A stretch of DNA of 64,000 bases from Talpa occidentalis (taxonomy: Eukaryota > Chordata > Mammalia > Eulipotyphla > Talpidae), in the NCBI RefSeq assembly GCF_014898055.3, contig NW_023602073.1:18027784-18091783 (forward strand). The letters run 5' to 3'. The notes under the pieces were generated by a model that made no database searches, had not been told where the DNA came from, and saw only the letters and a list, made by a program, of their open reading frames with translations. Position numbers and translations under genes: made by a program. Numbering within the stretch: the first letter of the stretch is position 1; the number at the start of each line of letters is the position of its first letter. Of the stretch, positions 54,318 to 64,000 are shown piece after piece.

Positions 54318-54665
54318 CAGTTGACCCTTGAAAAAAATGGGTAGGGACACTGACCCCCATGCAATTAAAAATTCATGTATAATTTTTGTCTCCCCCAAAA
54401 CTTAACTACTAATAGTCTGCTGCTGACCGGAAGCCTTACCAACAACATAATCAGTTAACACATATTTGGTATGTTACATGTATTATGTACTGTGTTCTTA
54501 AAATAAAGTAAGCTAGAGAAAAGGTGTTAAGAAAATCATAAGGAAAATAAAATACATTTAGAGTGCTATCCTGTATTTATGAATATCATGTTTATGTCTT
54601 CTGTTATAAGAAATTGTGATATAAGTGGCTCACACAGTTCAAACTCATTGCTCAGGAATCAACTG
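54318..54665 (+). repeat. Tigger2-like DNA transposon remnant
   Basis: Starts CAGTTGACCCTTGAA after a TA and ends with the inverted partner ...GGAATCAACTG. Internal blocks AACTACTAATAGTCTGCTGCTGACC and ACATGTATTATGTACTGTGTTC fit the pattern I remember for this family of non-autonomous mariner-like elements. It is diverged and short. Confidence 0.65.
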
Positions 54666-56560
54666 CATTTACTTGCTTTTCATTATTCCTCAATGCATGT
54701 GAGTAGGCCTAGTCTTTTTTCCTTATACCATCCTTCTCATGCTTGGCTGCTTCTCAAACTATTCCATGGCAACCCTTTCACACAGCCTTTCTTCCTTGCA
54801 ACTCCAGAAATCCTATCCATTTCTAAAAGGCTCTACTCAAGTCCTGCCTCTTCTGTGATACCTGTCCCATCTTTGTAGGAGTCCTTTGCAGTGATGGTTT
54901 GTATTATTCTCCCATATTACATACCATCTTATAGTTCCCTGTTTCCTTCAGGTGCTTTTTTGCATAAACTGCTTTGAAGTCAGTTGTCTTAAATCTCTTA
55001 GGAGCCCAATCTAATACATAGTACAGTACAGTCCTGGACTCTAGTTGTAACCTAAACGAGGAGTGATTAATAATGTAATCTCTTGTCTTTTGAATGGTGA
55101 CATAACCTCGTCCAATTATCACCCTCTCTGTCCTACCCTTAGTTATATACATTAGAACTTCAGGGATGCAGGCCCCCTGGTTTTCCACTTCATGAGACTA
55201 TTGTAAAGAATAAGTGATTGTATTCATGTTAGGTGATGAAAACAGTGCCTGATATATAGAAAGTGCCCAATAAATGCTAATTTTTCTGGTGCTACTGCTT
55301 CACAGCTACCTGTAGCCTTTGATTTCATTCCCTGTATGGTCTATACTTCATTACCAGGTCACAATCAAGTAAGTTAGAAAATATTTCTTCTAACTGCAGT
55401 AATAAGCAATAGCCATCAAAACATAAACAGATCAGCATTAGAGAACAGAGAAAGTGCCTAGAAGATCAAGATCAGGACAAGTTATAGTATAGTTATTCTG
55501 ACAACTAAAGAGAGACAGTCATTTGCTTACATTGTACTTGGAAGGAAACAATGTCTATTCTTCATGGAAAGCAAAATTTTCCTAATAGATTTAGGATGAA
55601 TTTTTCCATCGGCCTTCATGTAATTATAGAAAGCATTTTACACCAAAGCAGTAAAATATTGTATCCTCCACAATGCCGAGCACACAGTAGTTTCTCCAGT
55701 GAATACTTATTTAGCTCATATAATGCTCAGAAAGGCAGGTGTGAAGACTGTTCCTTCAGATATAGTAGGGTTGGAGGGAAAAGGGCATAGAGTGTAGCAG
55801 AAATTCAGGTACTTACTGGGTATTGGGGGAAAAAGTTCTTTTCATACATTTGAGCCATAAAGTCACATTATGGGGTGAATAAACTAAAGTTTATTGGTGT
55901 TAATAACTTCTCCAAGGATCAGGATTTGACTCCACTTCTGCTGACACCAGTAATGAGCCTCTAAAGCTGGACCCTGGCAAGATCTAGAAAAAAAAATGGA
56001 AACCGTGTAAGGAAATGTTTAGAAGTGGGAAATAACCCTCAGTTTGTTGCAGTAGGAGCACTGGAAATCCCTATGGCAGGGATTTCAATGAAATAAAAAA
56101 AAAAAAACGGAGCAAGTTGATTTGGATTGAGCAGATAATGGCAAACCTTGAGCACAAAATCATGTTTGGGTTTAATCTTTATGGCAACAAGGGGATAACA
56201 GGAGTTTTTTTTTTTGCTCATGCTAATTAAGTTTAGTTGGGGTAGAGGACACATAATTGTTTGGAAATAGAAGACAGTGGGCAGAAACCAGGCAGGGTGC
56301 CGGTGTCTTAGAATAGTGATAATGGGAAAGAGAAAGCAGCAATCAACTGAAGAAAAAGGCAAAGAAAGGTAAGATCAAGGGAAAATGGTGACTAGAAATG
56401 GGTAACGCAGAAGAGTGACCAGTGGCTACGTTCCTTAATTGCTATTGTTAACTTTCTCATAAGCCACCAGGGCATGAACTGCACTTCTGACACACGCTCA
56501 GCAGTTAGTCATGAACACAAAACATAAGTTGAAGGTCTGCTAAGATCAAACTGCATCTTT
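54666..56560. other. Intergenic DNA with probable L2 traces
   Basis: Around 54720-54900 the C/T-rich text is L2-like but not certain. The remainder is AT-rich with no recognised gene. Confidence 0.35.
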
Positions 56561-56577
56561 AAAAAGAAGTCAACCTT

Positions 56578-56845
56578 GGGCCTCCCCTGGTGGCGCAGGC
56601 GGTTGAGCACAGACAGCCCTGTAAAGCTGTCCGCAGCCTCTGCAGCGCCGGTTCGATCCTGGCCAGCCTGCGTGGGTCCCACATGACGCAGCAGACCTCT
56701 CCTGTCTCCCCTCTGCTCCCCTCAGCAGTGTATTTCGTCAGTCTGCCTGTTCTGTTCCCCGCTCTGTCTCTGGTGAATCCTCTCACCCTCCTGCGCATCT
56801 GGCCTGTACCCCAGTTCTTGTATAAATAAATAAAATCTTAAAAAA
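56578..56845 (+). repeat. tRNA-derived SINE, plus strand, CpG-rich copy
   Basis: Well-preserved head (GGGCCTCCCCTGGTGGCGCA) with GCGCCGGTTCGATCCTGG and a TATAAATAAATAAAATCTT tail. Flanked by AAAAAGAAGTCAACCT (56561-56576) and AAAAAGAAGCCAACCT (56846-56861), one mismatch. It is among the youngest copies in the window. Confidence 0.95.
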
Positions 56846-56949
56846 AAAAAGAAGCCAACCTGGAACAAAAGTCTTTAGGGTTTTTGGTGGGAAAGTCGGG
56901 TCAGAAGGCAGAGAGATCAGCCCTATTTTAAGGTGAAGAAGGAGGATCT

Positions 56950-57460
56950 TCCCAAGCCAGCGATTTACAGCCACCTGGCGAAGGCGGAAGGAGGAATCTT
57001 CAAAACAATGCGCCTTACTCGGAGCCCACACTCGTCGCTCAGCGCGGGCCGAGAGAGAGAAGGCTTTCTTTCTCCTTGGCCATCCCTTGGCAACTGTGGC
57101 CCGAGCGCGAGACCATCCGGCGGGTAGGAGGCTCGCGGCCGGGGCCAGGGCCAGGGCCACGCAGGCCCCTCGCGGCCGCCGTAGTCTGGCGCCCACCCGG
57201 GCCGGGCGTTTCCTCCAACATGGCTGGCAGTTCCCGGAGCCACCCGGCAGGCGCCGGTCACCAGAAGCCCCGTCTCTAGTTTCCCGCTTCTTGGGGGAAG
57301 CTCCGAATCACCTTCAGCCAAAGAACCAGGAGGTCCCCTAGTCGCAGGCTGCCTGACTCTCCGGGGAAGGTTCCAGCACTGGGCTCCTCCCGCGGCCCCA
57401 TGGCCCCAGCACCGCCAGGCCTCAGGACCCCGGCAGTCACAGTCAAGGTAAGCCCGTTTC
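56950..57460 (+). promoter_or_regulatory. CpG island with a possible first coding exon
   Basis: Dense CpG from about 56960 to 57440. CCAACATGGC at 57215-57224 matches a YY1-type element common in TATA-less promoters. An ATG at 57400 in fair context opens a 16-codon frame that ends exactly at a strong donor, AAG then GTAAGC at 57448. No downstream exon is recognised within the window, so the gene, if any, is unknown. Confidence 0.5.
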
Positions 57461-57817
57461 TTCTCTCAAAACAATCACTTGTTACGCTTCCACTGAGAAG
57501 CCAACATCTGGGCCAGTTACGGCAGTGGTGGTGTCTGTGTCAGAAACGTTAGGGCGCCTGCTTTTCAGGACCAGCATTACAGGAAACAATATTCGGGCCT
57601 TACAGGGCCGCAAGCTGCACCCTACCAGAGTCTAGAAGCTCCTGAACTGGCCGCCCCAAGAGCTGGGTGTGTTTGGTGATGAGAAGCACAGGGGGACAAT
57701 GCTTGTGTAGGCGAGGGCTAGGTCTGCTTTACACAAATAAGGTTTTCAGTAAGTGCAATTCTAATTGGTAGGAAGGTTGTCAAGCGTGATTGCTCGAATT
57801 GCAATCCTGAGCAGGTG
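57461..57817. other. Intergenic DNA
   Basis: No feature is recognised between the CpG island and the LTR. Confidence 0.35.
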
Positions 57818-57821
57818 GTTT

Positions 57822-58419
57822 TGTTACAGGGCAGGGAGAGGGGCGCCCCACACCCCACAAAAGGGCCTTCCCTAAATAGGTTCTGCCATGACTGCATCAA
57901 CACAAAACATATGAGACTTTAAAGAAAAGGAACTTTAATACAATTAGGAAACAATACAGGAAAGGCAAAGAATATAGTTTCTAAATCAAGCACCCAAAGT
58001 TACCCTCCCCTCATGGGTAAAAGTCCACCCTGGCAGGATTGGGCCAGAGCGAGGCCCCAAAGCCTGCCACAAGTCTAAAGCATCTTCCAGTGGGGACCCA
58101 CAGAAAAGGATCAGAAACAACCAGACAAGTCTGGGGGAAAAAGAACAAAATCAAAATCAAGACAAAAACCGCCATTGTCACCTCCCCACAGCTCTCACCC
58201 ACATCTGTGTCACCCAGTCCATGACCAAAAGGAAAGCACAATTTCTTCATGTATCTCTCAGCAACATGTGCCTCCTCCAGGTCTCCTTGTGGCTCGCCAT
58301 CCTGCTTCCTTCCTTCGCCCATCTCCTCTCCAGCTTTTCCTCCCTGCTCAGTCCACCCTCCTTTGGGATGGGGCAGGAAACCTGGAACCTCCCCTTTTTC
58401 TGGGGACTACCCTGTTACA
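57822..58419 (-). mobile_element. Solo LTR, family A, copy 4, with 4-bp target duplication
   Basis: 598 bases, ends TGTTACAGGG and CCCTGTTACA on the plus strand. Flanked by GTTT at 57818-57821 and 58420-58423. On the minus strand the ATTAAA poly(A) signal lies about 490 bases from the start, which sets the minus strand as sense. No internal retroviral region remains, so it arose by recombination between two LTRs of a provirus. Together with copy 3 it defines the element ends. Confidence 0.92.
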
Positions 58420-58423
58420 GTTT

Positions 58424-58989
58424 CATTTTCTTTTTGGTAGTGGAGAGGTGTGGGCATGCAGGAACATGCTGGTGGCTCTGTTGTACCTGGGACTTGGCCC
58501 TTAACAGTGTCCTGGCTCTGGTTGGTTGGTAACCATATTCATAGTTTTTATGTGTCATAGCTTTTAATTTAAGACAGAGCTCAGCACTTACAGCTTCCAG
58601 TTCTCTATCTTCTAAAAAAGGATGGCATGGTTTAATGCTAAAATGCAAGTGGTGGTGGTAAAGCAAGATGTGGAATAGTATGTGACCTTATCATGAGTAG
58701 GAAGAACTGTCTAGGTACAGAGTGTGGGAAAGGCTGATGAGTTGTGCGGTTTTCTTTTACAAGAGTACTGTTGCTTCAGATTGCAGACTTCTGTAATGAA
58801 TAGTATTTATTAGGGGAATGAAAACTTGACCATGCCTCTCACTTTTAATATTGTTTTAAAGCTTTTTGATTTAGCAATTTGGAGCTCTGTGTCTTATCTC
58901 AATTTAATACTTGAAAAATGAAAATGAAAAAATGCATTGTTGACTATGCTTACTGAATCGGTATATTCATTTTTCAATCCCAATTTCTA
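58424..58989. other. AT-rich intergenic DNA
   Basis: Nothing gene-like is recognised. Confidence 0.35.
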
Positions 58990-59425
58990 AAAATTATGGT
59001 ATAATTGACATATAATGTTAGTATTATAGTTTTTTCTCCTCCTGACTAAAGTAAATATATAATAATGATTCAATATTTTTATATATTACAAAGTGATTAC
59101 AACAATAAGTCTTGTTAATTCTGTCCCCATACATAGTTACAAAAAGTTTATTTTTCCTGTGATGAATCTAAAGCACCTTTCCTGTATGCAATACAGCATT
59201 GTTAACTATAGTGACTGCTGTGTAATGACACCACCCTGACTTACTCATTTTATAACTGGCAGTTTCTACCTTTGGATCACTTAATCCATTTCACCTACCT
59301 CCTTCCTCTGGCAACCTTCAATCTGTTCTTTGTATCTATGAGCTTGATTTGTTTGTGTGTTTGGTTTTAGACTCCACATTGGAGATCATTTTATTTTTTT
59401 CTGAATTATTTCACTTAGAATATGG
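58990..59425 (-). repeat. LINE-1 3' UTR fragment (antisense)
   Basis: The plus strand reads as the reverse of the L1 3' end: ACAAAGTGATTACAACAATAAG, GCAATACAGCATTGTTAACTATAGTG, CTGGCAACCTTCAATCTGTTC, TATCTATGAGCTTGATTTG, then ACTCCACATTGGAGATCAT and TTATTTCACTTAGAAT. Confidence 0.85.
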
Positions 59426-60139
59426 ATGTGGGGCAAAAAAAAGAGAATATGGATGTGGATCCTAAACCCAGTGGGACAAAATAAGGGTTTATATCCTGAG
59501 CTAATGGTTTTCAAGCAGAGAGTAGGAAAATTCACATGCTGAAGAGATGACTCATGGTGGAGACTAACAACTTTGTAATTAGGTGTTTGCCCTCCTGTAC
59601 AGATAGGTTTTACTGACAGAAAGGTTATTTCTGGTAAAAATTCCAATTCTGGGGAATACTCGTAATTTTTATTTTTCTTAGTAGGTGATTAAGGGGTGGT
59701 AAAGTGTTTTTGTGAGCCTTGACTGACCTCTGCTCAAAAAATCCACATGCCAAAATAACAGGTCTTGGGAAGGCCTGTCTGAACAGTCAAAAATCAAATC
59801 TTTTCTGTTAATAAACCGAAGACTGCCTGAATTCTCAACTTGTCATATGACCTTGAAGTGTATACAAAATTATTCTGCAAGAAGTTGGGCAAGTTAGAAA
59901 GATACCAGGACAATCATGTGGTAAAAAAAAAATTATCTATTAGATGTGACTTCTTGGCCCCCACACTGCTTCTTGCTCCGTGGACACAGGTTAGTCATTT
60001 AGCTTGAACATCAGTTTCCCCATTATTTTCACTTCCCCACAAGAATCCTCTGATAAGAAATCTAAAACACATGGGAGTGCTTAAAGAGCAAACTACTGTC
60101 GTAGTAACTATTATAATAAAGTTACAAATAACACTAAGT
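59426..60139. other. Intergenic DNA without recognised features
   Basis: Nothing gene-like is recognised. Confidence 0.35.
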
Positions 60140-60330
60140 CCTTATCCATAAACTGCTGTTCTAAAGCTTTATGTAAATTAATTCATTGAATTACTACAAA
60201 ACCCTAGGAAAGACATCCATAGTGATATTGTCCCTAGTTTAAACAGGAGGAAGCATACATAATCTAATCAAGGCCACACATGTGAACTGCAGAGTTTGGG
60301 CTTGACTCTAGCCTGCCTGGGTCTGGGGAC
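60140..60330 (+). repeat. MIR fragment
   Basis: TGTAAATTAATTCATTGAATTACTACAAAACCCTAGG, TAAACAGGAGGAAGC and AGAGTTTGGGCTTGACTCTAGCCTG fit a diverged MIR. Confidence 0.6.
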
Positions 60331-61000
60331 CACATCCTTTTCAGTCTCTGGACCTCCCTACCCACGAATACACCTTTGGAAATTGGGCTCTGAAGTGGTT
60401 TAGTTATTGCCTTGTCCCTTCCCCTGACCCACTGGAGGCGGCAATGCAAGCTGGTTTTTAGTTTTGTTTGTTTTACTAATTTCTTAGATCATCCTGACAC
60501 TTTCAGCAAAAGCTAACAGAAGTGGACTGATAATCTGATATGAGGGTGATATTACTCCTTTCCGCTAAACCCCACCCTAACTCAAGAGATGTTTACCCCA
60601 GCTCTCTTTTTAAGAGTTCTCTTCCACAATGTTTTCCCCTTTTCCACCTATTGAAGATTTTTTCCTTCTCCTCTTGAACATCATCTTTTTTAATCCGTTA
60701 TCCTTCTGAGTCTTTGAAACAAAAGTAAGCCCAACCACTTACCACTCTTTGATATTCACAGAGAATGTTGTGGTTTTTACCTTAATACTAAATTTCTTCT
60801 GTGAAGCTGAAATGAATTCAGCCGCATCAGCTTTAGGATTCACTTACTGGGCTGCACTTGTTCCGGTTGTCTAACAAGTTCTCTAAACCTGGTTTCAGAC
60901 ACAGTCCAACACACTGGAACTTTTTATGTCAGGACTTTACTTCGTGTACAGCACCTGGTATACACAGCTTTCTCTATCCGCCCTTGGGATCCAGTGATGG
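60331..61000. other. Intergenic DNA without recognised features
   Basis: No gene is recognised. Sequence becomes richer in GC toward 61000. Confidence 0.35.
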
Positions 61001-61390
61001 GGCTCATAACACACGGACTGGATCCCTAACCCTCTTTGATAGCAGGCGAGAGCAGGCGGAATCTCCAGTCCCTCCTCCTAAAGCAGAGGTGGCTCCAGGA
61101 GAACGCTGCACAGCGTTCTCCAAACCACCTTGCCTGGCCCGCTGGTCGGTCTGCAGCCTACAGCAGGGAACTACATTTCCCAGAAGCCTCCGAGAAGTGC
61201 TTGCGTCACAAAGCCCAGATTCTAGTTCCCAGAAGTCACAGGGCAGAGTCCCTCGTGCTACCAAGACTGTATTGCTGGGAGGCTGGCGGGTGCTGGGAGG
61301 CTGGCGGGTGCTGGGAGGCTGGCAGGCGGGCGGCAGCTGGGGAAGCGCAGTGGGAGACGCTGGTGAGCCTCTTTGTAGGAGGGCAGCCTA
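61000..61390. promoter_or_regulatory. Promoter-like GC-rich stretch with ZNF143-type sites
   Basis: ACTACATTTCCCAGAAGCC at 61170-61188 matches the ZNF143/SBF (Staf) binding element seen in many CpG promoters. A second, partial copy (TTCTAGTTCCCAGAAGTC) lies about 50 bases on. TGCGTCACAAAG at about 61202 resembles a CRE half. No transcript or start codon is assigned on either strand. Confidence 0.5.
61274..61327 (+). repeat. 18-bp tandem repeat, three copies
   Basis: GCTGGGAGGCTGGCGGGT occurs at 61274-61291 and 61292-61309 exactly, and with two changes at 61310-61327. It sits just beside the ZNF143-type sites. Confidence 0.92.
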
Positions 61391-61832
61391 ACCCGAAAAA
61401 CATGACACAGCTTTTCATACGAAGTGTAAAAGTGAATCTTTCACCCCTTTACTTAGGTTTCCTGATTTAACCTCTATTTTCCACACTCTGAATTCATTTG
61501 CTTTTCTGATTTGAGGCTGTGAGGTTGAAGATGAGTTACTTCATTGAGTGTTAATTCAGCTCTCCCAGAGGCCACGGAGCCTTCGCCTATCGCTCCCCTG
61601 CCTCCCTCCCTGCAACTCAGGACACCATGTAGACCCTAGGCTCATCTCTGGACATACTAGTAAATGTTCTTTTTGCCTCTTTCTTTCTTTCTTTCTTCTT
61701 ATATGTGTGCTTATATCTGTATATGCTAGATACAGAGAGTTCATGTGTATATATAACAGAAGTTATAGTTTATACTTAAAATGTTTACTGTATACATTCA
61801 TCTTTCCATGTTACATGTTTTAAATATAATTC
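61391..61832. other. Intergenic DNA with a (TTTC)n tract
   Basis: A TTTC microsatellite lies at about 61678-61697. No gene is recognised. Confidence 0.4.
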
Positions 61833-62104
61833 ATTTTTTTAAGATTTATTTATTTATGATTACAAGAACTGAGGTACAGGCCAGAGGTGTGGGAGGTGAG
61901 AGGATCCACCAGACACAGAGGGGGAACAAAACAGGCAGATAGACCGAAGTACTCTGCTGAGGGGAGCAACGGGCAAGTCAGGAGAGCTCTGCTGCGCCAT
62001 GTGGGTTGCTTCCTTGCCAGCCTGGGATCAAACTCCTGCTGCAGAGGCTGAGGACAGCTTCACAGCGCTGCATTCAACCCTTCGTGCCATCAGGGAGGCA
62101 CTTC
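61833..62104 (-). repeat. tRNA-derived SINE, minus strand
   Basis: Full-length copy flanked by AATATAATTC at 61823-61832 and 62105-62114. Confidence 0.92.
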
Positions 62105-62550
62105 AATATAATTCTTAATGGTACCACTGGAATGCTAACTAATCCTGTCCCTGTAGCAGCATTTTTTTGTAGGCTCTCTAAACACCAGTATTTTTATTTG
62201 ATATCCCTACAAATGCTTCAGACTGCTATTGTCAAAACAATTTTGTAAAATTATTGTTAATGTTATTATCAGTAGTTGAGATAGTGGCATTATCTTTAGG
62301 CTTATGTGCATCAAGAAACACAGACAACAAGTCAAACAGTAAGATATCTGGGTATCAAAATTGCTCCAGGAATAAATCAAGGGTAAACAAGATTGGCAAA
62401 ATATTGACCATTGTTGAAAATGGGAAAAGGATTTACTGGAGTTCATTAAACTATGTTCTATTTGAAATTTTTTATAACGTGTTTTACAAATTTTGTACTA
62501 GCATATTTCTGGGAATAATGAGGTCAGCTAATTTTTGCTGCTTAATTTTC

Positions 62551-62817
62551 TTCTTTTTTTTAATTTGTGCATACAAAGCTGGGGTGGGTGTAGGCCAGTG
62601 GTACAGGGAGGTGAGCGGATTCACCAGAGACAGAGTGGGGAGCAGAACAGGCTAATCTGCTGAAATCCCCTGCTGAGGGGAGCAGCGGGTGAGACAGGAG
62701 AGGTCTGCTGTGCCATGTGGGTCAGCTCCCTGGCTGGGGATTGAACTTGTGCTAGAGTGGCTGCTGATAGCTTCATAGTGCTGAGACTTAACCCCTTGCA
62801 CCACCAGCGAGGCCCCC
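62551..62817 (-). repeat. tRNA-derived SINE, minus strand
   Basis: Full-length copy flanked by the perfect 12-bp duplication TGCTTAATTTTC at 62539-62550 and 62818-62829. Confidence 0.93.
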
Positions 62818-62829
62818 TGCTTAATTTTC

Positions 62830-63889
62830 AAGTCATCCTTTGGCCACTGCCCAAATGAAGAACTTTTACTTCCACTGTTAACTTTTTAATGGTCAGTGCT
62901 TTCTTTTCCCAGTACCTCTCACTAGTTTTTCCACAGTACCTCTGAAACTAAAGTAAATCTCAGCTCTTCCTAGAACCCTTTACTTTGATGCTCTCCCACA
63001 AAGCTCACTCTCCTCCAATCTCTCGCACATACATGACTAACATCTGATGTGAGGCCTTCTGCTCTATTTCATGTCTCAGTTCATTGTGAGTGACATAAAC
63101 GTGCCTGACAGAGCAGATGTTCAGTGTGTATTTGTTGACTCAATCGATGTCCATGTGGATGAATCATCCAGCATACATTCTGCCTTTTACATGGAACCCT
63201 GGGGTCCCGGCAGGCAGGACTCCCCACGCCTGTGGGCAATGCAGCATCTGCTGCCTGTGCTTTTCCTCTCCCACCGGAAAATCTCTTTTAAATTCTTGTT
63301 CCAAAAGTTCACCTCCTCCGCTGCCGCCTTTAAAAGGTGCCTGCCATCTGCTCCCCACCCACAACCTTCTGTCCTTCACACTTTGCATATCTACAACTCA
63401 GCTCCTATCTATCCCAACTTTGTCAGAGATTCCATTTCTTTCTGCCTCCTTTATGACTGCTTTCATACTCTTCAATTTTCAGTGTAGGTCTCTTCTTTTT
63501 AAACACATCTTTATTAAACCCACAGGCCACTTTTACCACTAAGCTCATTATTTCCTGATGCAGCCAGACTGCCATTAAGACTACTGCATATTAAAAAAAA
63601 AAAAAAGACTACTGCATATTTCTTCCTTTCTCCACCTTACTGTCCATTTATTCCTTAACCCGTTAAATTTTACCTTTCTCCTTGAAACTACACCTGCTTG
63701 TAGAGAAAGGAAAATTAAAACTGTGCTCATCATGACAGCAGATCCCACACTGGAGCCTTCTCTGTGAAGAACTGCACCCACCAATGAGGATGGACAAATG
63801 GACATAAGAACCGATTCAAAAAGATTCACCACAGGTGACCTAAGCTCAGACCACTTCCCTTAAATGAGGATTCATTTAAAACTCCCCTT
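62830..63889. other. Intergenic DNA without recognised features
   Basis: C/T-rich and AT-rich sequence. Open frames near 63071-63542 on both strands are not recognised as protein. Confidence 0.35.
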
Positions 63890-64000
63890 GGGCCTCCCTG
63901 GGGACGCAAGGGGTTAAGCACAGCACTGTGAAGCTATCCACAGCCTCTGCAGCTCAAGTTCGATCCCCTGCCAGGTATCTAACCACATGGCACAGCACAT
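63890..64000 (+). repeat. tRNA-derived SINE, plus strand, running off the window
   Basis: Head GGGCCTCCCTGGGGACGCA, then CCACAGCCTCTGCAGCTCAAGTTCGATCCCC. The tail lies beyond the window end. Confidence 0.93.

Noticed and set aside
60858..61391. Plus-strand frame of 177 codons
   Set aside because: It crosses a promoter-like stretch and a tandem repeat that gives a repeated WRVLGG peptide. No homology is recognised.

Overview
The window is mammalian genomic DNA, almost certainly from a bat. The evidence is about twenty copies of one tRNA-derived SINE (head beginning GGGCCTCCCTGGTGGCGCA, tail AAATAAATAAA), old MIR, L2, L1, MaLR-type and Tigger-like repeats, and intact mammalian protein and tRNA genes. 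The SINE looks like the Rhin-1 type of horseshoe and leaf-nosed bats. That family assignment is from memory and is the least certain part of the species call.

Gene order matches the segment of human 6p22.1 beside the extended MHC: POM121L2 on the minus strand, then a decayed minus-strand zinc-finger gene in the position of ZNF204P, then ZNF391 on the plus strand. Only two intact protein genes are visible. POM121L2 (25760-28879, minus) is a single-exon nucleoporin-like protein of 1039 residues with a CpG-island promoter. ZNF391 (coding exon 52002-53048, plus) is a C2H2 zinc-finger protein whose first finger has been destroyed by an in-frame loss. The region is also part of the known 6p22 tRNA supercluster. 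Six tRNA genes or relics are present: Arg (anticodon ACG mutated to ACA), Ile-AAT, Gln-CTG, Ser-GCT, initiator Met-CAT and Lys-TTT. Gln, Ser and initiator Met look functional. Arg, Ile and Lys show decay, in Arg and Ile largely at former CpG sites.

Layout: 0-8 kb has the Arg tRNA relic and a badly decayed zinc-finger pseudogene broken by an LTR and SINEs. 8.5-12.2 kb is a pile of solo LTRs of two families, one with SINE and inversion structure. 13.8-21 kb holds tRNA Ile, Gln and Ser among CpG-rich stretches with two strong CTCF-type motifs and a truncated L1. 21-25 kb is old repeats. 25.7-29.7 kb is POM121L2 and its CpG island. 30-39 kb is AT-rich, with initiator Met and Lys tRNAs. 40.4-43.3 kb is the ZNF204P-like relic cut by an L1. 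44.2-44.9 kb is a CpG island that probably carries the ZNF391 promoter. 48-50 kb is an LTR. 52-53 kb is ZNF391. 57 kb and 61 kb are further CpG-rich, promoter-like stretches without a recognised gene. The rest is interspersed repeats.

I found no novel multi-gene system. The most interesting points are the tRNA anticodon change, the loss of finger 1 in ZNF391, a perfect 42-bp palindrome at a SINE boundary, the bat-specific LTR family with clean 4-bp target duplications, and the convergent CTCF-type motifs between the tRNA block and POM121L2.
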